This document shows positions 45,575 to 57,379 of a DNA stretch of 64,000 nt, one piece after another. Below the pieces are notes generated by a model. That model did no database searches. It was not told where the DNA came from and saw only the letters and a list, made by a program, of their open reading frames with translations. This DNA comes from Acanthosepion esculentum (lineage: Eukaryota > Mollusca > Cephalopoda > Sepiida > Sepiidae), in assembly GCA_964036315.1 (NCBI GenBank), contig OZ038485.1, positions 100,951,249 to 101,015,248 on the forward strand, written 5' to 3'. Numbering within the stretch: the first letter of the stretch is position 1; every line of letters starts with the position of its first letter. A program made the position numbers and the translations under genes.

Positions 45575-46032
45575 AATCTTTTTACGTCGGTCACTTTCTC
45601 ATCGACGACACATTGCTTTCCCTCTGTCTTTTCTATAGATATTTTCATGGCAACTCCTTTAACGAGCTTTTTTCGCTGGTACCCCGACTGTATGAATGTA
45701 AGGGTACCACTGGCTATTGGCATCTAGATCTCATCTGTTTCCTGTTGAAATAGCTATATACGACCGCCACTTCCATTCCAACTGTTTCTTTTTCTCGCAA
45801 TTCCCGGGTCTGGAACTCGCTTCCGTTCACATGCTTCCCTGATAACTGTAATCTTGAAAAATTTAAATGCAACGTCAATCGCCATCTTCTATCTTCTTGA
45901 ATCCCGTTCATCTTTTGTCTTTTCCTCAATCCTTCGTATGCTTAGCATTTTCGCTCACTTTCACTTCCTGTAACCCCTGCGTACTAGTGGCATCCCGCCT
46001 TGACTGGGGTGAAATGATTAAAAAAAAAATTG
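45575..46032 (+). mobile_element. LINE-B C-terminus, 3' UTR and poly(A)
   Basis: Frames read TLLSLCLFYRYFHGNSFNE and LFSLVPRLYECKG; then, after a frameshift, RVWNSLPFTCFPDNC and FKCNVNRHLLSS. The 3' UTR ends GTACTAGTGGCATCCCGCC and TGGGGTGAAATGATTAAAAA. This copy shows the LINE-B 3' end best. Confidence 0.88.
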
Positions 46033-46154
46033 TAGGATAATTTGGAACGCTCTCGAAACTACTCCATTGGTAAATAAAGAAGTGAACATTATTTTATCTA
46101 AAGTTATTTTTCTTTATCTGAGGAAGACATTTCTGTCTTAAATATTCCCGAATC

Positions 46155-46172
46155 TTTGATTAATGTTTATTC

Positions 46173-46204
<32 letters not shown>

Positions 46205-46533
46205 AAATGAAGAGGTTATAATGGTTCCAACGAGAGAAAAGTGTGTATATTAAAAAGAAGAAAGAGGTACCGCAAACTTTTTTGGTTGTAATGTGGGTTT
46301 TTGTTTTTTCTTTTTTATTAAAAAATATTATTCTTTATTTTTCATAGTTTTACATAGTTTTACTATAGTAAAACTATGTAAAACTATGAAAAATAAAGAA
46401 TAATATAGTTTTACATAGTTTTACTATAGTAAAACTATGTAAAACTATGAAAAATAAAGAATAATATTTTTTAATAAAAAAGAAAAAACAAAAACCCACA
46501 TTACAACCAAAAAAGTTTGCGGTACCTCTCTTC

Positions 46534-46602
<69 letters not shown>

Positions 46603-46616
46603 TAAACATTAATCAA
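46155..46616. repeat. Large nested palindrome, about 460 bp
   Basis: Outer arms are TGATTAATGTTTATTCATAT (46156-46175) and its inverse (about 46596-46615). Inner arms (46248-46355 and 46436-46545) match over about 100 bp with one 2-bp indel; they include GGTACCGCAAACTTTTTTGG. The centre holds two copies of a 46-bp perfect palindrome, each centred on ACTATAGT, separated by AAAAATAAAGAATAATAT. TA microsatellites lie in both arms. No coding capacity. Confidence 0.92.
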
Positions 46617-47045
46617 TCCCTATGTAGCAAAAGCATTTATATTTGGCTGATGGGTAGGGTTTCCCCGGCACTGGCTCATAACAAGCAACTCCTTGCCTGC
46701 TTTCCTGGCTCTGTATTTCCTCAGTGCATTCCACCGGCTGAGATACGTAGGTAATGGCGCTGGGCCGGCCGTATTAATCACAGTTCAATATTTGGACGAT
46801 TTACTTACTGGAGTACTGCTGAAATTGACCGGAAGTCACTCCATCAACGCCATCTGGCGAGAGGCGGATGTGGCTACAAATAGATGGAGACAAGCCGAGC
46901 ACAATCATTTCCTTCCTTTGACAACACAACAAATAACTGTATATAAATTAATGCCTGCGTGTCTACATAAGTGCTGAAAACACGGCATGGTATATCTGTA
47001 AATACGTATAGGTTTACATATACACATAGATATAGACAACTATGT
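46617..47045. other. Unclassified sequence
   Basis: A GC-richer island (46640-46900) in AT-rich surroundings. A 94-codon frame (46693-46977) reads across it; I recognise no domain. Confidence 0.45.
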
Positions 47046-47118
<73 letters not shown>

Positions 47119-47499
47119 CATACATACATACACACTATACTATATACTATAACGTTATAAAGAATTATATATATTTAATTACATATACAATGTATATCAC
47201 TCTATATATATATATTGAAAGCTATAAAGAATTGTATATATATATATATATATATATACATATATATATACATAATTACATATACAATGTGTATATATAT
47301 ATATTGAAAAGAATGAAGAATTATATATATATTTATAATTACATGAACAATGTATCTATATATATAAGAATATAGATATAATTTGAAATCTATAAAGAAT
47401 TATCTATATAACTACATACACAATGTATCTATATATATATACGTGTTTATACTTGTAAGCTATAAAGTATTATATATATAATTACATACACAATGCGCG

Positions 47500-47531
<32 letters not shown>

Positions 47532-47603
47532 CTTCGAAAGCTATAAAAATTATATATATATAATGGTAATGTAATTATATATATATATATAATTACATAC
47601 TCA

Positions 47604-47652
<49 letters not shown>

Positions 47653-47660
47653 CATACTCA

Positions 47661-47709
<49 letters not shown>

Positions 47710-47717
47710 CATACTCA

Positions 47718-47772
<55 letters not shown>
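47046..47772. repeat. TA-rich microsatellite field with ATTACATA-CAATG spacers
   Basis: Long TA runs (47048-47115, 47608-47647, 47669-47704, 47722-47770) separated by repeated TAATTACATACTCAATG and AAAGAATTATATA motifs, so the region is itself a tandem array of TA runs plus short spacers. Confidence 0.95.
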
Positions 47773-48060
47773 AATAGCCGGTGATTGGATATGCAAATGG
47801 TGTAATGGATAATGACTCGGAATTGTTACTCAGAGAGCTGAAGTTTCAATTCCCGTTTCGTTATATTCACTTAAACGCAAATAAACTTTGGAAAACGTAT
47901 GAACCCATCTCTTCTCGCCATATTTTCTCAGGTATGGGTAAATTATTAAAATTTCTTTCAGTTATTGTCTCCCAAAAAATATATATTCTTAAAATATAAT
48001 TTTTTTGTTTGATTTTAAATAACTTGAAAACGCTTGTTAAAGCGTAGAAAAATAATCAAT
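47773..48060 (+). mobile_element. SINE-A copy, 5S part nearly lost
   Basis: Starts AATAGCCGGTGATTGGATAT, corresponding to the end of the 5S part. Then GGTGTAATGGATAATGACTC, GAGCTGAAGTTTCAATTCCC, body TTATATTCACTTAAACGC, and tail TTTTAAATAACTTG with TTAAAGCGTAGAAAAA. Directly abuts a TA microsatellite. Confidence 0.75.
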
Positions 48061-48560
48061 CAAAAACATTCTGTTCTACTCCTTTTCGTAGAAGCTTGGG
48101 TGGTGAAAGTAAAAATAGCATTTTCCCGAATAACATTCAGAAAAAACTTTACACTGTAAACAGATTTCTTAACGTAAAAATGGCAGATTTTCACAAAAAT
48201 TACTTGGACAGCAACAGAAAAATTTGCAAAAACAGAACGTCTTGAAAAGCATAGACAAAAAAAACATCATTTGAAAAAAATTCTGAGACGTATCATCAAA
48301 GGTGTCCGTCATAAATGAAGTACACCAGAAAATGTCTCCTTTTCATTGCAGTAATATCAAGTATAATGCCAAACACAGTGTCTATTTACTACATATAACA
48401 ATGGCATTACGGGAGAGAGAAAGGCAGTTTTATGTTGTCTTTGTCTTCCTACTTCTACTTTCACTTTCACTTCTGTAAGTTTTTAATTATAGCATAGTTA
48501 TTGACCGGAATATTCTCATTCTAATAACGAGAACTGTGAACTTGTTTGATATCTTAAATC
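48061..48560. repeat. Repeat E, copy 1
   Basis: Diverged homologue of 55690-56300: shared ATCATCAAAGGTGTCC, TTCTCATT-TAAT-ACGAGAA, CACTTTCACTT and AGCTT-runs in the same order. Noncoding. Confidence 0.65.
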
Positions 48561-48977
48561 AATACAATAACAAGACAATATACAATTTAGGCGTAAGCAT
48601 TGGTTGATATGTTTAGAGAAACTTGAAAAATAACTTAATTACCATCATCATTTTGACTGTCCCTCCCCAATCAAATCTACTTCAGAGGTTTTCATATTTT
48701 GATTTACCACCTAATTTGTCCGATTTAAAAAGGTAAAGATTCAATAGTGTCGTGCCATTTGATGATAGAATACTAGCAAATGATTCTTTCGTATTAACTT
48801 ATTTGTTTAAGCAAGACAGTATATCCGTCTTATCTTCGATAAAGTTGGCAAACATTTGAACCTTCGACTGCCAAATTACAACGCAAAGAAACAATACATA
48901 TCAGTTTTAACCCCTACACAATTGAACTGCTATCTTTATAAAAATATTTCAGTGATCTTAGACAATGATAGATGGGT
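48561..48977. other. No feature recognised
   Basis: AT-rich, single-copy as far as I can see. Confidence 0.5.
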
Positions 48978-49461
48978 TTATGCCTGAAGAGTAAGAAGGA
49001 TCTTGCAAATATTCCCTTTTCTCGAGGGTTCATGTATGGGTTTCAGGGCGCCCGTGATAAAAAAAACGACATTTATATTCGCTTTACAGCCATTATCCCA
49101 AACAACGGTTTTCCATTGTCTAACACTTTCACCCCAGCCCCTCAACCTCCGACGTCTTACTTTCTGGGTTGAGGTGTCTACTCGGTCGGTCTTAACCGAA
49201 CTTAAGGGAGTGACCGTAGGTCCTCTGAGCATCCATAGATCATTTGACCGGTCCACTGGTTTAATCCTGCTTTCTGCCCACGTTGTGTTTGGTTTGATCC
49301 AGAAAGCAGAAGTCATGTTCATCCATTCACGGTCGACTGAAGATGTAGACATGGCTGGAGAGTCTGTGCTAAGAAATTTAGAATGCACCAAAGAAAATAT
49401 ATCTGCAGAAAGCCGGACAAACAACTATTCAATGGTTGAATTGTTACTGTCTTTTATATAG
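48978..49461. other. Overlapping open frames on both strands, unassigned
   Basis: A minus-strand frame of 148 codons (48978-49424) and a plus-strand frame of 152 codons (49003-49461) cover the same 450 bp. Composition is balanced and there is no simple repeat. The minus frame has an Arg-rich stretch, KVRRRRLRGWGE, near residues 89-100 and SAFWIKPNTTWAESR at about 39-53. I recognise no domain on either strand, see no splice or promoter evidence, and cannot choose a strand. It is the best candidate in the window for a host exon or an old unidentified element. Confidence 0.3.
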
Positions 49462-49704
49462 CAGAAAATAATAGTATAGAAAAGAAACGGGTTACAGAAA
49501 AGAAAATAATTGACGTAAAAACTCATACACTGGATTCTATAACAGAGAGAGAGAGTTGGTTGTGATTAGCTTGTTATGAAATCGTCTCAGAACGATATAC
49601 GACTCTTGCGATGGAGAGATAAAGATTTCTGTGCGCGGCTTAAAGTTTATAGTTGTATTATTCATCGGCGGTAGTAACAGTAGTAGTAAACTTCGTGGTA
49701 GCAG

Positions 49705-50065
49705 AAGCATCGGTACTTATATTAAAAGTACATGTTAGCGGGGGTTTGTTCCAATCCCTGACGTCACTTCCAATCTCCGATATCTCTCCACCCAGATCGA
49801 CTACACTCGAAGACAGACGAGCCCCAAAACAACCTTTTGATTATTGTAGCTTGTTCGAGGTTTCCGTTTCCAGTGGTAGTAATAATAGTAGCAGTGGCAG
49901 TTTTAGATTGTTGGAGGAGTAATTCGCTTCTTCGTACTTATATCAACAAAATATGATAGCGGGCGTTTGGTTCCAATCTCTGACGTCACTTCCCGTCTCT
50001 GACCTCTCTCTACCCAGCTCGACTGCACTCGACGACAGACGAGCTAACCACTCTGGCAACAGATT
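49705..50065. repeat. Direct repeat pair, each with a TGACGTCA site
   Basis: GTACTTATAT ... CCAATCCCTGACGTCACTTCC ... GACAGACGAGC (about 49711-49830) recurs at about 49937-50053. Each copy has the full CRE palindrome TGACGTCA (49759-49766 and 49981-49988). Moderately GC and noncoding. A regulatory role is only possible, not shown. Confidence 0.75.
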
Positions 50066-51270
50066 TATGTGCGCGTTTATATAGATAAACATGGCTGTTA
50101 CCATGAGTGCTGCCTTCAACCCAAAATCATGTGAATATCAAAGTTACTCATAGCCTTTGTAAGCTCTATTTCAAATTTTAACCGATAGAAATTATCTCGA
50201 TCATCTTCTATTGTCTTCCTAACGACCCAATTCCAAATGGGCTAGATCAGATTCCCATCAGTAAACAAAATTGTTCTGATCTAATTTCGCTGTTCAAATC
50301 TACTCCAATTTCAATAAAAAAAAATATATGTGTGTGTTTGTGTGTGTTTCCCAAACTCTCTCTGTTACAAATGACAAGAATTTTTAAAAAATGCATCCTA
50401 TCACTGCTTGAAAGAAAACCTATCCAGCCACTACTTACATTGCCGACCGCTAGACATCTCTTGACTTGCTGTTGGATTCATGTATACCATCTGAACGGAT
50501 TTCCTCATTCTCTGTACGACCGCCCTCTTTAACCATTCCATATGAACAAGTGATAATTTTCATTTCCCACAGTTTATCACCGCTTGATAATCTTCTCATA
50601 TACTGCTGAGGATTAATTAACCCTAATCTCATTCAAGCGTAGCTGACTGAATATTAATGCGTGTGCAGTCTGCATGAGTGTGCAGTATGGAGAGAAATAC
50701 ACGTGCAAGTGAGGCGAAAAGCTAATCTAACTGAGAGTATCTACTTTTCTGTCTATCTGTCTATGAAGGGCTAGTTATTACTAATCAAGGCGTCCTTGAA
50801 TAAAGAAGTTTATGAATACATGGGTCAGTGGCTCAAAAAGGGTCAAGTGCCACTGATATAAAGCAATACACCTCGACTATTAACGAATGATGAACGTTTA
50901 TTCTGCAAACATCTGCGCAATCTTTCCAGTTGACAAAAATAACTCTCTATATTAACTACTTTGTCTTGATCTAGCACTCTTATAATAGACAACCTCCTTC
51001 ATATTCCACAAGCGTTCTGTTTTGGTCTTGAGGACAGATATTTAGTTATTTTCGTTGGATATGATTAGAACGTGTCCACTTTTCATCACGGATGAGGATT
51101 CTGCCTAGATATCTTTCGGTACCAAGTCTACTCTTCAAAGATGAGCAGGGAAGCAACTCTTTTTTATTATAATGAGAAGCGTTCAGATTATCATAGTGTT
51201 TGTTGTAACATAGCTACGGACGATAATCTGTATGTTCCCATTCACATAAATGCAGTAGGAAATACTGTAT
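50066..51270. other. No feature recognised
   Basis: Mixed sequence without repeats or recognisable frames; a short TG tract near 50330-50348. Confidence 0.5.
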
Positions 51271-51770
51271 GTTGGTCTGCAGTTGGAGATTCGTCTCCAG
51301 CTGTGCTGGTCCAACTCTCTGCTTCCGAGTAGAGAGGATCCCCAGACGAGGCTATTTCGAAGCGCGGAGTCTCGTCTCGGGAAATAACTACCTGACCCGG
51401 TTTTATACATGTTCTCCGGGGAATGTTTTGACTGAGGCTACGAGTTCGGATACCCCATATTAAATTCGGCCTTGTGACACATCTGACTCCGTGGGGCGGT
51501 TGGTAGATATCCTCCAGTTGGAGAATCGTCTCCAGCTGTGCTGGTCAAACTCTCTGCCTCTGGATAGAGAAAATTCCCATATGAGGCTATGTCGAAGCGC
51601 AGAATCTCGTCTCGGGAAGCAGCTACCCGACCCCGTTTTATACATGTTCTTCGGGGAATTTTTAGCCGAGCCTACGGGCTCGGATACCTCACATTAAATT
51701 CGGCCTTGTGCCACATCTGACCGCGTGAGGCGGTTGGTAGATATCATGCAGTTGGAGATTCATTCTGGAA
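51271..51770 (+). repeat. 235-bp tandem repeat, about 2.1 copies
   Basis: AGTTGGAGA starts at 51281, 51516 and 51750. Shared blocks include TCGTCTCCAGCTGTGCTGGT, ATCTCGTCTCGGGAA, TTTTATACATGTTC and TAAATTCGGCCTTGTG. The unit contains CATCTGA and GGCGGTTGGTAGATATC, a stretch resembling a tRNA-like SINE-C head and body. Confidence 0.92.
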
Positions 51771-52424
51771 TTCACCTGACTCACTTCTAGCAGTTGACTA
51801 CTTCTACGCGCCGCTGGCGAATCTTATATGTGTTGCTCTTGTCCTAAGTAATATCGTTCCTTACCAACCTTCGTTTGATTATTCTATTCAGTAACCTTCC
51901 CTGGGTTACAACAGATAGACTCACTAATGAAGTTTAGACAATTTCAGAGTTCATAAAGGTGGTTTATGATCGAAGTATTGCTATTTTTTTTGTTAATTCT
52001 CGTATAGGTTGATTAAAATGTTTCCCTACTACAGTTTGTCGAAGGGTAATATTGGCTGGATTTGGTTGTCCAGATCGAAAGGTATCTATAAGATAAAAAT
52101 ATCTTGTTTGAAAACTGGTCAAACTATCGTTGGAATGTTCGGCCACTTAAAGATTTATTTCCATAGGGAGAACACATATTTGCTACCACTTCCGTTATTG
52201 AATTCATATAGCTTCTGATGTGAGCTAAGGCCATTTTACAAGTGTCGGCTGAAAGGTTCATAGGCTGACCAAGATATGCTAGAATGTGATGGAATGAAGT
52301 TTATTTTCCGACATAGTACCCCTTTATGGTCCACACACTCCTTCCACTGGTGTTTCATTGGTGAAGAATCTTTAATCCAAGTGTATAATCGATACGAAAT
52401 TTAACCACTCAAATATTATGTAAA
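51771..52424. other. No feature recognised
   Basis: Mixed sequence. Confidence 0.5.
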
Positions 52425-52429
52425 GTGCA

Positions 52430-52485
<56 letters not shown>

Positions 52486-52550
52486 AGGTAATGAGTGATG
52501 GGAAAAAGAAATAGAAAGAAAGAATGAAAGAAGATAAAGAGAGAGGGGGA

Positions 52551-52614
<64 letters not shown>

Positions 52615-52677
52615 AGGTAATGAGTGATGGGAAAAAGAAATAGAAAGAAAGAATGAAAGAAGATAAAGAGAGAGGGG

Positions 52678-52731
<54 letters not shown>

Positions 52732-52796
52732 AGGTAATGAGTGATGGGAAAAAGAAATAGAAAGAAAGAATGAAAGAAGATAAAGAGAGAGGGGGA

Positions 52797-52876
<80 letters not shown>

Positions 52877-52927
52877 AGGTAATGAGTGATGGGAAAAAGA
52901 AATAGAAAGAAAGAATGAAAGAAGATA

Positions 52928-52979
<52 letters not shown>

Positions 52980-53044
52980 AGGTAATGAGTGATGGGAAAA
53001 AGAAATAGAAAGAAAGAATGAAAGAAGATAAAGAGAGAGGGGGA

Positions 53045-53112
<68 letters not shown>

Positions 53113-53177
53113 AGGTAATGAGTGATGGGAAAAAGAAATAGAAAGAAAGAATGAAAGAAGATAAAGAGAGAGGGGGA

Positions 53178-53225
<48 letters not shown>

Positions 53226-53272
53226 AATGAGTGATGGGAAAAAGAAAGAAAGAAGATAAAGAGAAAGGGGAA

Positions 53273-53304
<32 letters not shown>

Positions 53305-53366
53305 AGATAAAGAGAAAGGGGAAAAGAAAGAAAGAAAGAAAGAAAGAAGATAAAGAGAAAGGGGAA

Positions 53367-53425
<59 letters not shown>

Positions 53426-53515
53426 GAGTGATGGGAAAAAGAAACAGAAAGAAAAGAAGAATGAAAGAAGATAAAGAGAGAGAGGAAAAGAAAGAAAGAA
53501 AGAAAGTAAGAAAGA
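52425..53515. repeat. GAAA array with higher-order structure
   Basis: Runs of GAAA alternate with a unique block starting GGTAATGAGTGATGGG and including AAAGAAATAG, AATGAAAGAAG and ATAAAGAGAGAGGGGG. Block starts lie near 52486, 52615, 52733, 52877, 52979 and 53113, with degenerate ones at about 53225 and 53425. The spacing varies (102-144 bp) with GAAA copy number. The minus-strand frames of 383 and 406 codons (poly-Phe/Leu/Ser) are read-through. Confidence 0.97.
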
Positions 53516-54410
53516 ATATTTGAACGTAAAGATTAATAAGTAATGAAAAAGTACTCTCAACTGGATCAGTTAAAAATTCGACCAGTCTTTTTATTCCAAA
53601 TAAGTATAACCAAAGGTAAGATTTGTGGCGATGCATATACGTAATTAAAAAAAAGGTTAATTAACAGACCAAACTCCCCAAGTAATTGCCATGCACTTTA
53701 CTTAAACCTTACCCAGGTGAAAAAATGGAAACTATCTGTTATCTCTGTGCATTACTAAAGTGTGCCTAAGATGGAAAATCCCCCTTTTTATATCTTCACA
53801 AATGTCTACATTTCACAGAAGTGTTATTGTTGAAAATTGCATTGCTTGTCTTCAAGCGGGAATATTTCATCCTGCTATTCAGAAACGTGTAAACTCTTAA
53901 AACAATAATAAGAGTGTCTACAGATCAGTGAAATAGCCATAACTCTCAAGTGACACTTTCTGTCAGGCTGAATGCAGCTTCTATAAAAGCTAAAATGAAA
54001 ATAACTGTTCTGTAGCCTCATAAAAATAAACACTCTGACATAAGATTTCGGATATTCAAGAAAATCTTCTGGTTTGAAGAACACTTTTAAGATGGCTGAA
54101 TAAACTCTACAAACATAGCGTTTCAGTCCTCAAAGAACATGCAGACTCACTGATAGTATTGTCCATTACTTGGCTCCACGATACTAATTGATTTGACCAT
54201 GTTCTCTGGAGCGATTAGACGTTGAACTGTCTACCACTTCTTTAGAAGGCTGTCTCCAAATGTCAGGTGACAGATTCAACCCCGAATGCCTGCTAGGCGA
54301 AATCATCGAAGGGGAGAAATTGTGGTGTGGGTGCCTTCTGCATCTGATATTGGAAAGTTTGCATTAATTCGAAAAGTTCATTAATGAAAAGCATTATAAT
54401 ATATACAACG
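53516..54410. other. No feature recognised
   Basis: AT-rich; no gene or repeat family seen. Confidence 0.5.
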
Positions 54411-55420
54411 ACCACTGTCCTATAATAGTTGTTACATTGACAGTATGAAATAAGGCAGTGCATGTCAACACTATTATGGGACATGAGTTGTATAATTTAT
54501 ATATATTACGACTTCTCTATCCCATAATAGCATTTGCATTTAGAGTATGAAATATGACTAGAAAAGCCACAGCTATTTTGGGACATACGTTCGTATAATT
54601 TATATCTATTACGATCTCTCTGTCCCATAATATTTGTTGCATTTAGAGGATGAATTATGACTTGAAAGACCACAGCTATTATGGGACATACGTTCGTATA
54701 ATTTATATCTATTACGATCTATCTATCCCATAATAGTTGTTGCATTTAGAGTATGAAATTCGTCTACAAATGCTACAACTATTATGGGATATATGGTTGT
54801 GTAATTTGTAGGTTTGACTTTCTTTATTTCATAATAGTTGTTACATTAAGAGTACTGAATACCTCTGTAAATTTCACAACTATTTTGCGTCTGAGCTCGT
54901 ATAATTTATATTTTTGACAAGATCTGTCTCATAATAGTTGTGCCATTAACAATATGTTTTGTGTCTGCAAATGTCACGACTATTGTAGGACATGGATTAT
55001 ACAATTTCTATTTCTAAGTTTATCTGTCCCATAATGATTGGTACATTAACCCTAGAACACTAACCATGGGTATATAGTACCCCGCGCAATTTTTTCTTAT
55101 TTTTAATTACAATTTTCAGTACCTGATTTTCTTACCTAAATAATGTTTTTTCAGTTCCTATTAATGTTAACTCAAAGTACAAAGTTGGAAGTGCCTGCAT
55201 GTAAAATATTTCAAATAAAGATTTATATTTAATATTTTGTTGATATTTTCAAAATCGGGTATGATATACCCATGGTTAGTAGTGGTGTAACTTTAATTTA
55301 TGGTTAGTGTTCTAGGGTTAAGAATATTGAATATGTCTCTAAATCTCACTACTATTATTAGACGGAATTAATATTTAACACTCTCTCTATACTGTATATA
55401 TACTGCCTGAAAAATGTTCG
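54411..55420. repeat. 102-bp array with internal hairpins, interrupted by a MITE
   Basis: Six to eight diverged units with CCCATAATAG-type starts at 54417, 54521, 54623, 54727, 54829, 54929 and 55028 (99-104 bp). Within each unit CCCATAATAGTTGTTACATT and the later CACAACTATTATGGGACA are inverse to each other. The unit at 55028 is split by the element at 55050-55317 and continues at 55322. Confidence 0.9.
55050..55317. mobile_element. piggyBac-type MITE, 268 bp, TTAA target duplication
   Basis: Terminal inverted repeats CCCTAGAACACTAACCAT are perfect over 18 bp at both ends, flanked by TTAA at 55046-55049 and 55318-55321. A subterminal inverted motif, ATGGGTATAT-ATACCC, directly adjoins the left terminal repeat but lies about 27 bp inside the right one. 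That asymmetry is known for piggyBac elements. No transposase is present. Confidence 0.93.
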
Positions 55421-55689
55421 GAACTGTAACGACCTTTTTGGGACAGTGGTATTATTTTTTTCTTGTATCCAAAAAGAATATTATGTTTCTTTCAGTCAAT
55501 AATTCTTTCATTTGATCAACTTCACTCGTCTACTGCTTTCAATGCCTTTAAGATCCTAAACTTTCCTTCAACAGAGATTGAACTGATGCCGTATAAAGCA
55601 ATTCATCTGATAAGCTGACACATTAAGCTAATTGGAATCGGGCGTACTACAATTAATAAATCCTGCCATCTATAAGATCCTTTTCTTCG

Positions 55690-56300
55690 CAGTGGCTAAC
55701 ATTTTTTTCTTCATATACTTTGCGTTGTACTCACTTTCATAGAAGCTTAAACAATAAAATCCATGAAATCCATGAAAACCTCTATATTGTAAACCGGTTT
55801 GTTCGTGTAGAAAAATAGGACTTCACAAAAATGACGCGGAAGTCAATAGCAGAATTTACAAAAATAGAAAGATTTGAAAATCAGAAAGATTAAAACATCA
55901 ACGGACGAAATTCTGAAGACATGTCATCAAAGGTGTCCATCTGATAAATCATCATAGATGAACAATCCCAGGCTAAAGGACTTCTTTTTATTTGATTAAT
56001 AGTGACAATACAAAACACGATGTTCATTTGCTATAACATTGCGATGGGTATATACAGTATTAGCAATGAGAGGAGAGAAAATCAGCAGGAAAATAGGTGT
56101 CGACATAGAGTTCTTGTTGAATCTGACGTGGAGAAAGTATTTAATATTCATACCAGAAAGCATTTTTAGAAGGTTTAATCGCGATTTGTCTACTTCACTT
56201 TCACTTTTATAACACTTCAATTAATCTATAAGCAGTGTTTGCTATATTCTCATTTTAATCACGAGAAATGTGACCTTAAACTAGACTTGATTCATTCTTG
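55690..56300. repeat. Repeat E, copy 2
   Basis: Diverged homologue of 48061-48560, same order of shared blocks. A 74-codon minus-strand frame (55996-56220) is not conserved in copy 1. Confidence 0.65.
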
Positions 56301-57379
56301 TTTTCTATTTTAAAACAATACATAAAAAGAAGACAATACAACGTTACCTTTTTCAATTTACTTAACATGGGAACGCAGTGAACCTATTTCTTAGATTAGA
56401 TCACTTTTTGGGGTGCAGTCAGTCGGTGGAATCCAGTGAGGACAGAACACTCTAAGAACAACTCAGTAACTACACAATATCAGGTGCTTTCATGTCACGT
56501 TTTAATCATCATCTTCAACATCAACATCAGTCCTGTGACCAAGTGAGGAAATAGGGTCGCCGCGCAGTAAAACACCTGACCAGCTCCCTCTATGTATCTC
56601 AGTTACGTGCCATTGTCTGCGTCTCTGTGAATGATCTTCGAGTGCACTAAATGATATTGCCACGCCTTATTTTCCTCTGCCTCTTCTTTTATTGCCTAAT
56701 GCTAATGATAATGTAATATTAGCCGCTTCCCTATAAGGAAACATTTGGAATTCATTGACCGAGCTGCCAGTACAGCTTTCGCTTGAAGTTTATAAAAAGT
56801 CACAGAATTTTATATATAGATATGTTCTGAGTTTCATTTTATTTTCTCCTAAGGTTGTACCGTATAGGATGGCTGTGGAAAGATTGTTGGCCTTTATGGA
56901 ATGGTTATATAGTTTCAACATTTCAACGTGGATGTGAGGTCCTCCAACAGGCCTGTTTCTTGTCTTATGGCGCCTCGCACTGCATCGTTTGTAATGCGAT
57001 CAACCTAGGTGGTGTCTAGGATAATTTTATAGCCTCTCTTTACTAATGGCTGTGGTTTTCGTTGTAATATCCAAGATTCGCATGTGTGCAGGCAGATTTA
57101 ACTTGCCAATGTATGCAATAGTCTGATCTATGGAGTCAGACATGTTTCCTTACAGGTCCTAGTTTTACGATAGCTGACATTGTGATTCTCTTGAAACTAT
57201 TCTTATTATAACATGGCGATGAGAAATGAGGTGGTTGTGCTACGTAACTCGTCAGGAGGAATCGAACCTGCCTTCCCATTTTAGGGTGCAAATCACATTA
57301 GTTAGGCGTTGCTTTACGAAGGTCATTACAGCAAGACAAGACTCCTTTTATTTATTCCTTTTGAAAAGTGTACATGCTT
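56301..57379. other. No confident feature
   Basis: 56705-56770 resembles 26040-26110. The segment 56700-57230 could be an old LINE-D-related copy, but I cannot align it convincingly. Confidence 0.4.

Noticed and set aside
46693..46977. 94-codon frame in a GC-richer patch
   Set aside because: No domain, no homologue I recognise and no supporting signals. Left as unclassified sequence.
52409..53636. Minus-strand open frames of 383 and 406 codons
   Set aside because: They are entirely poly-Phe/Leu/Ser from the GAAA array. No unique protein sequence and no start context.
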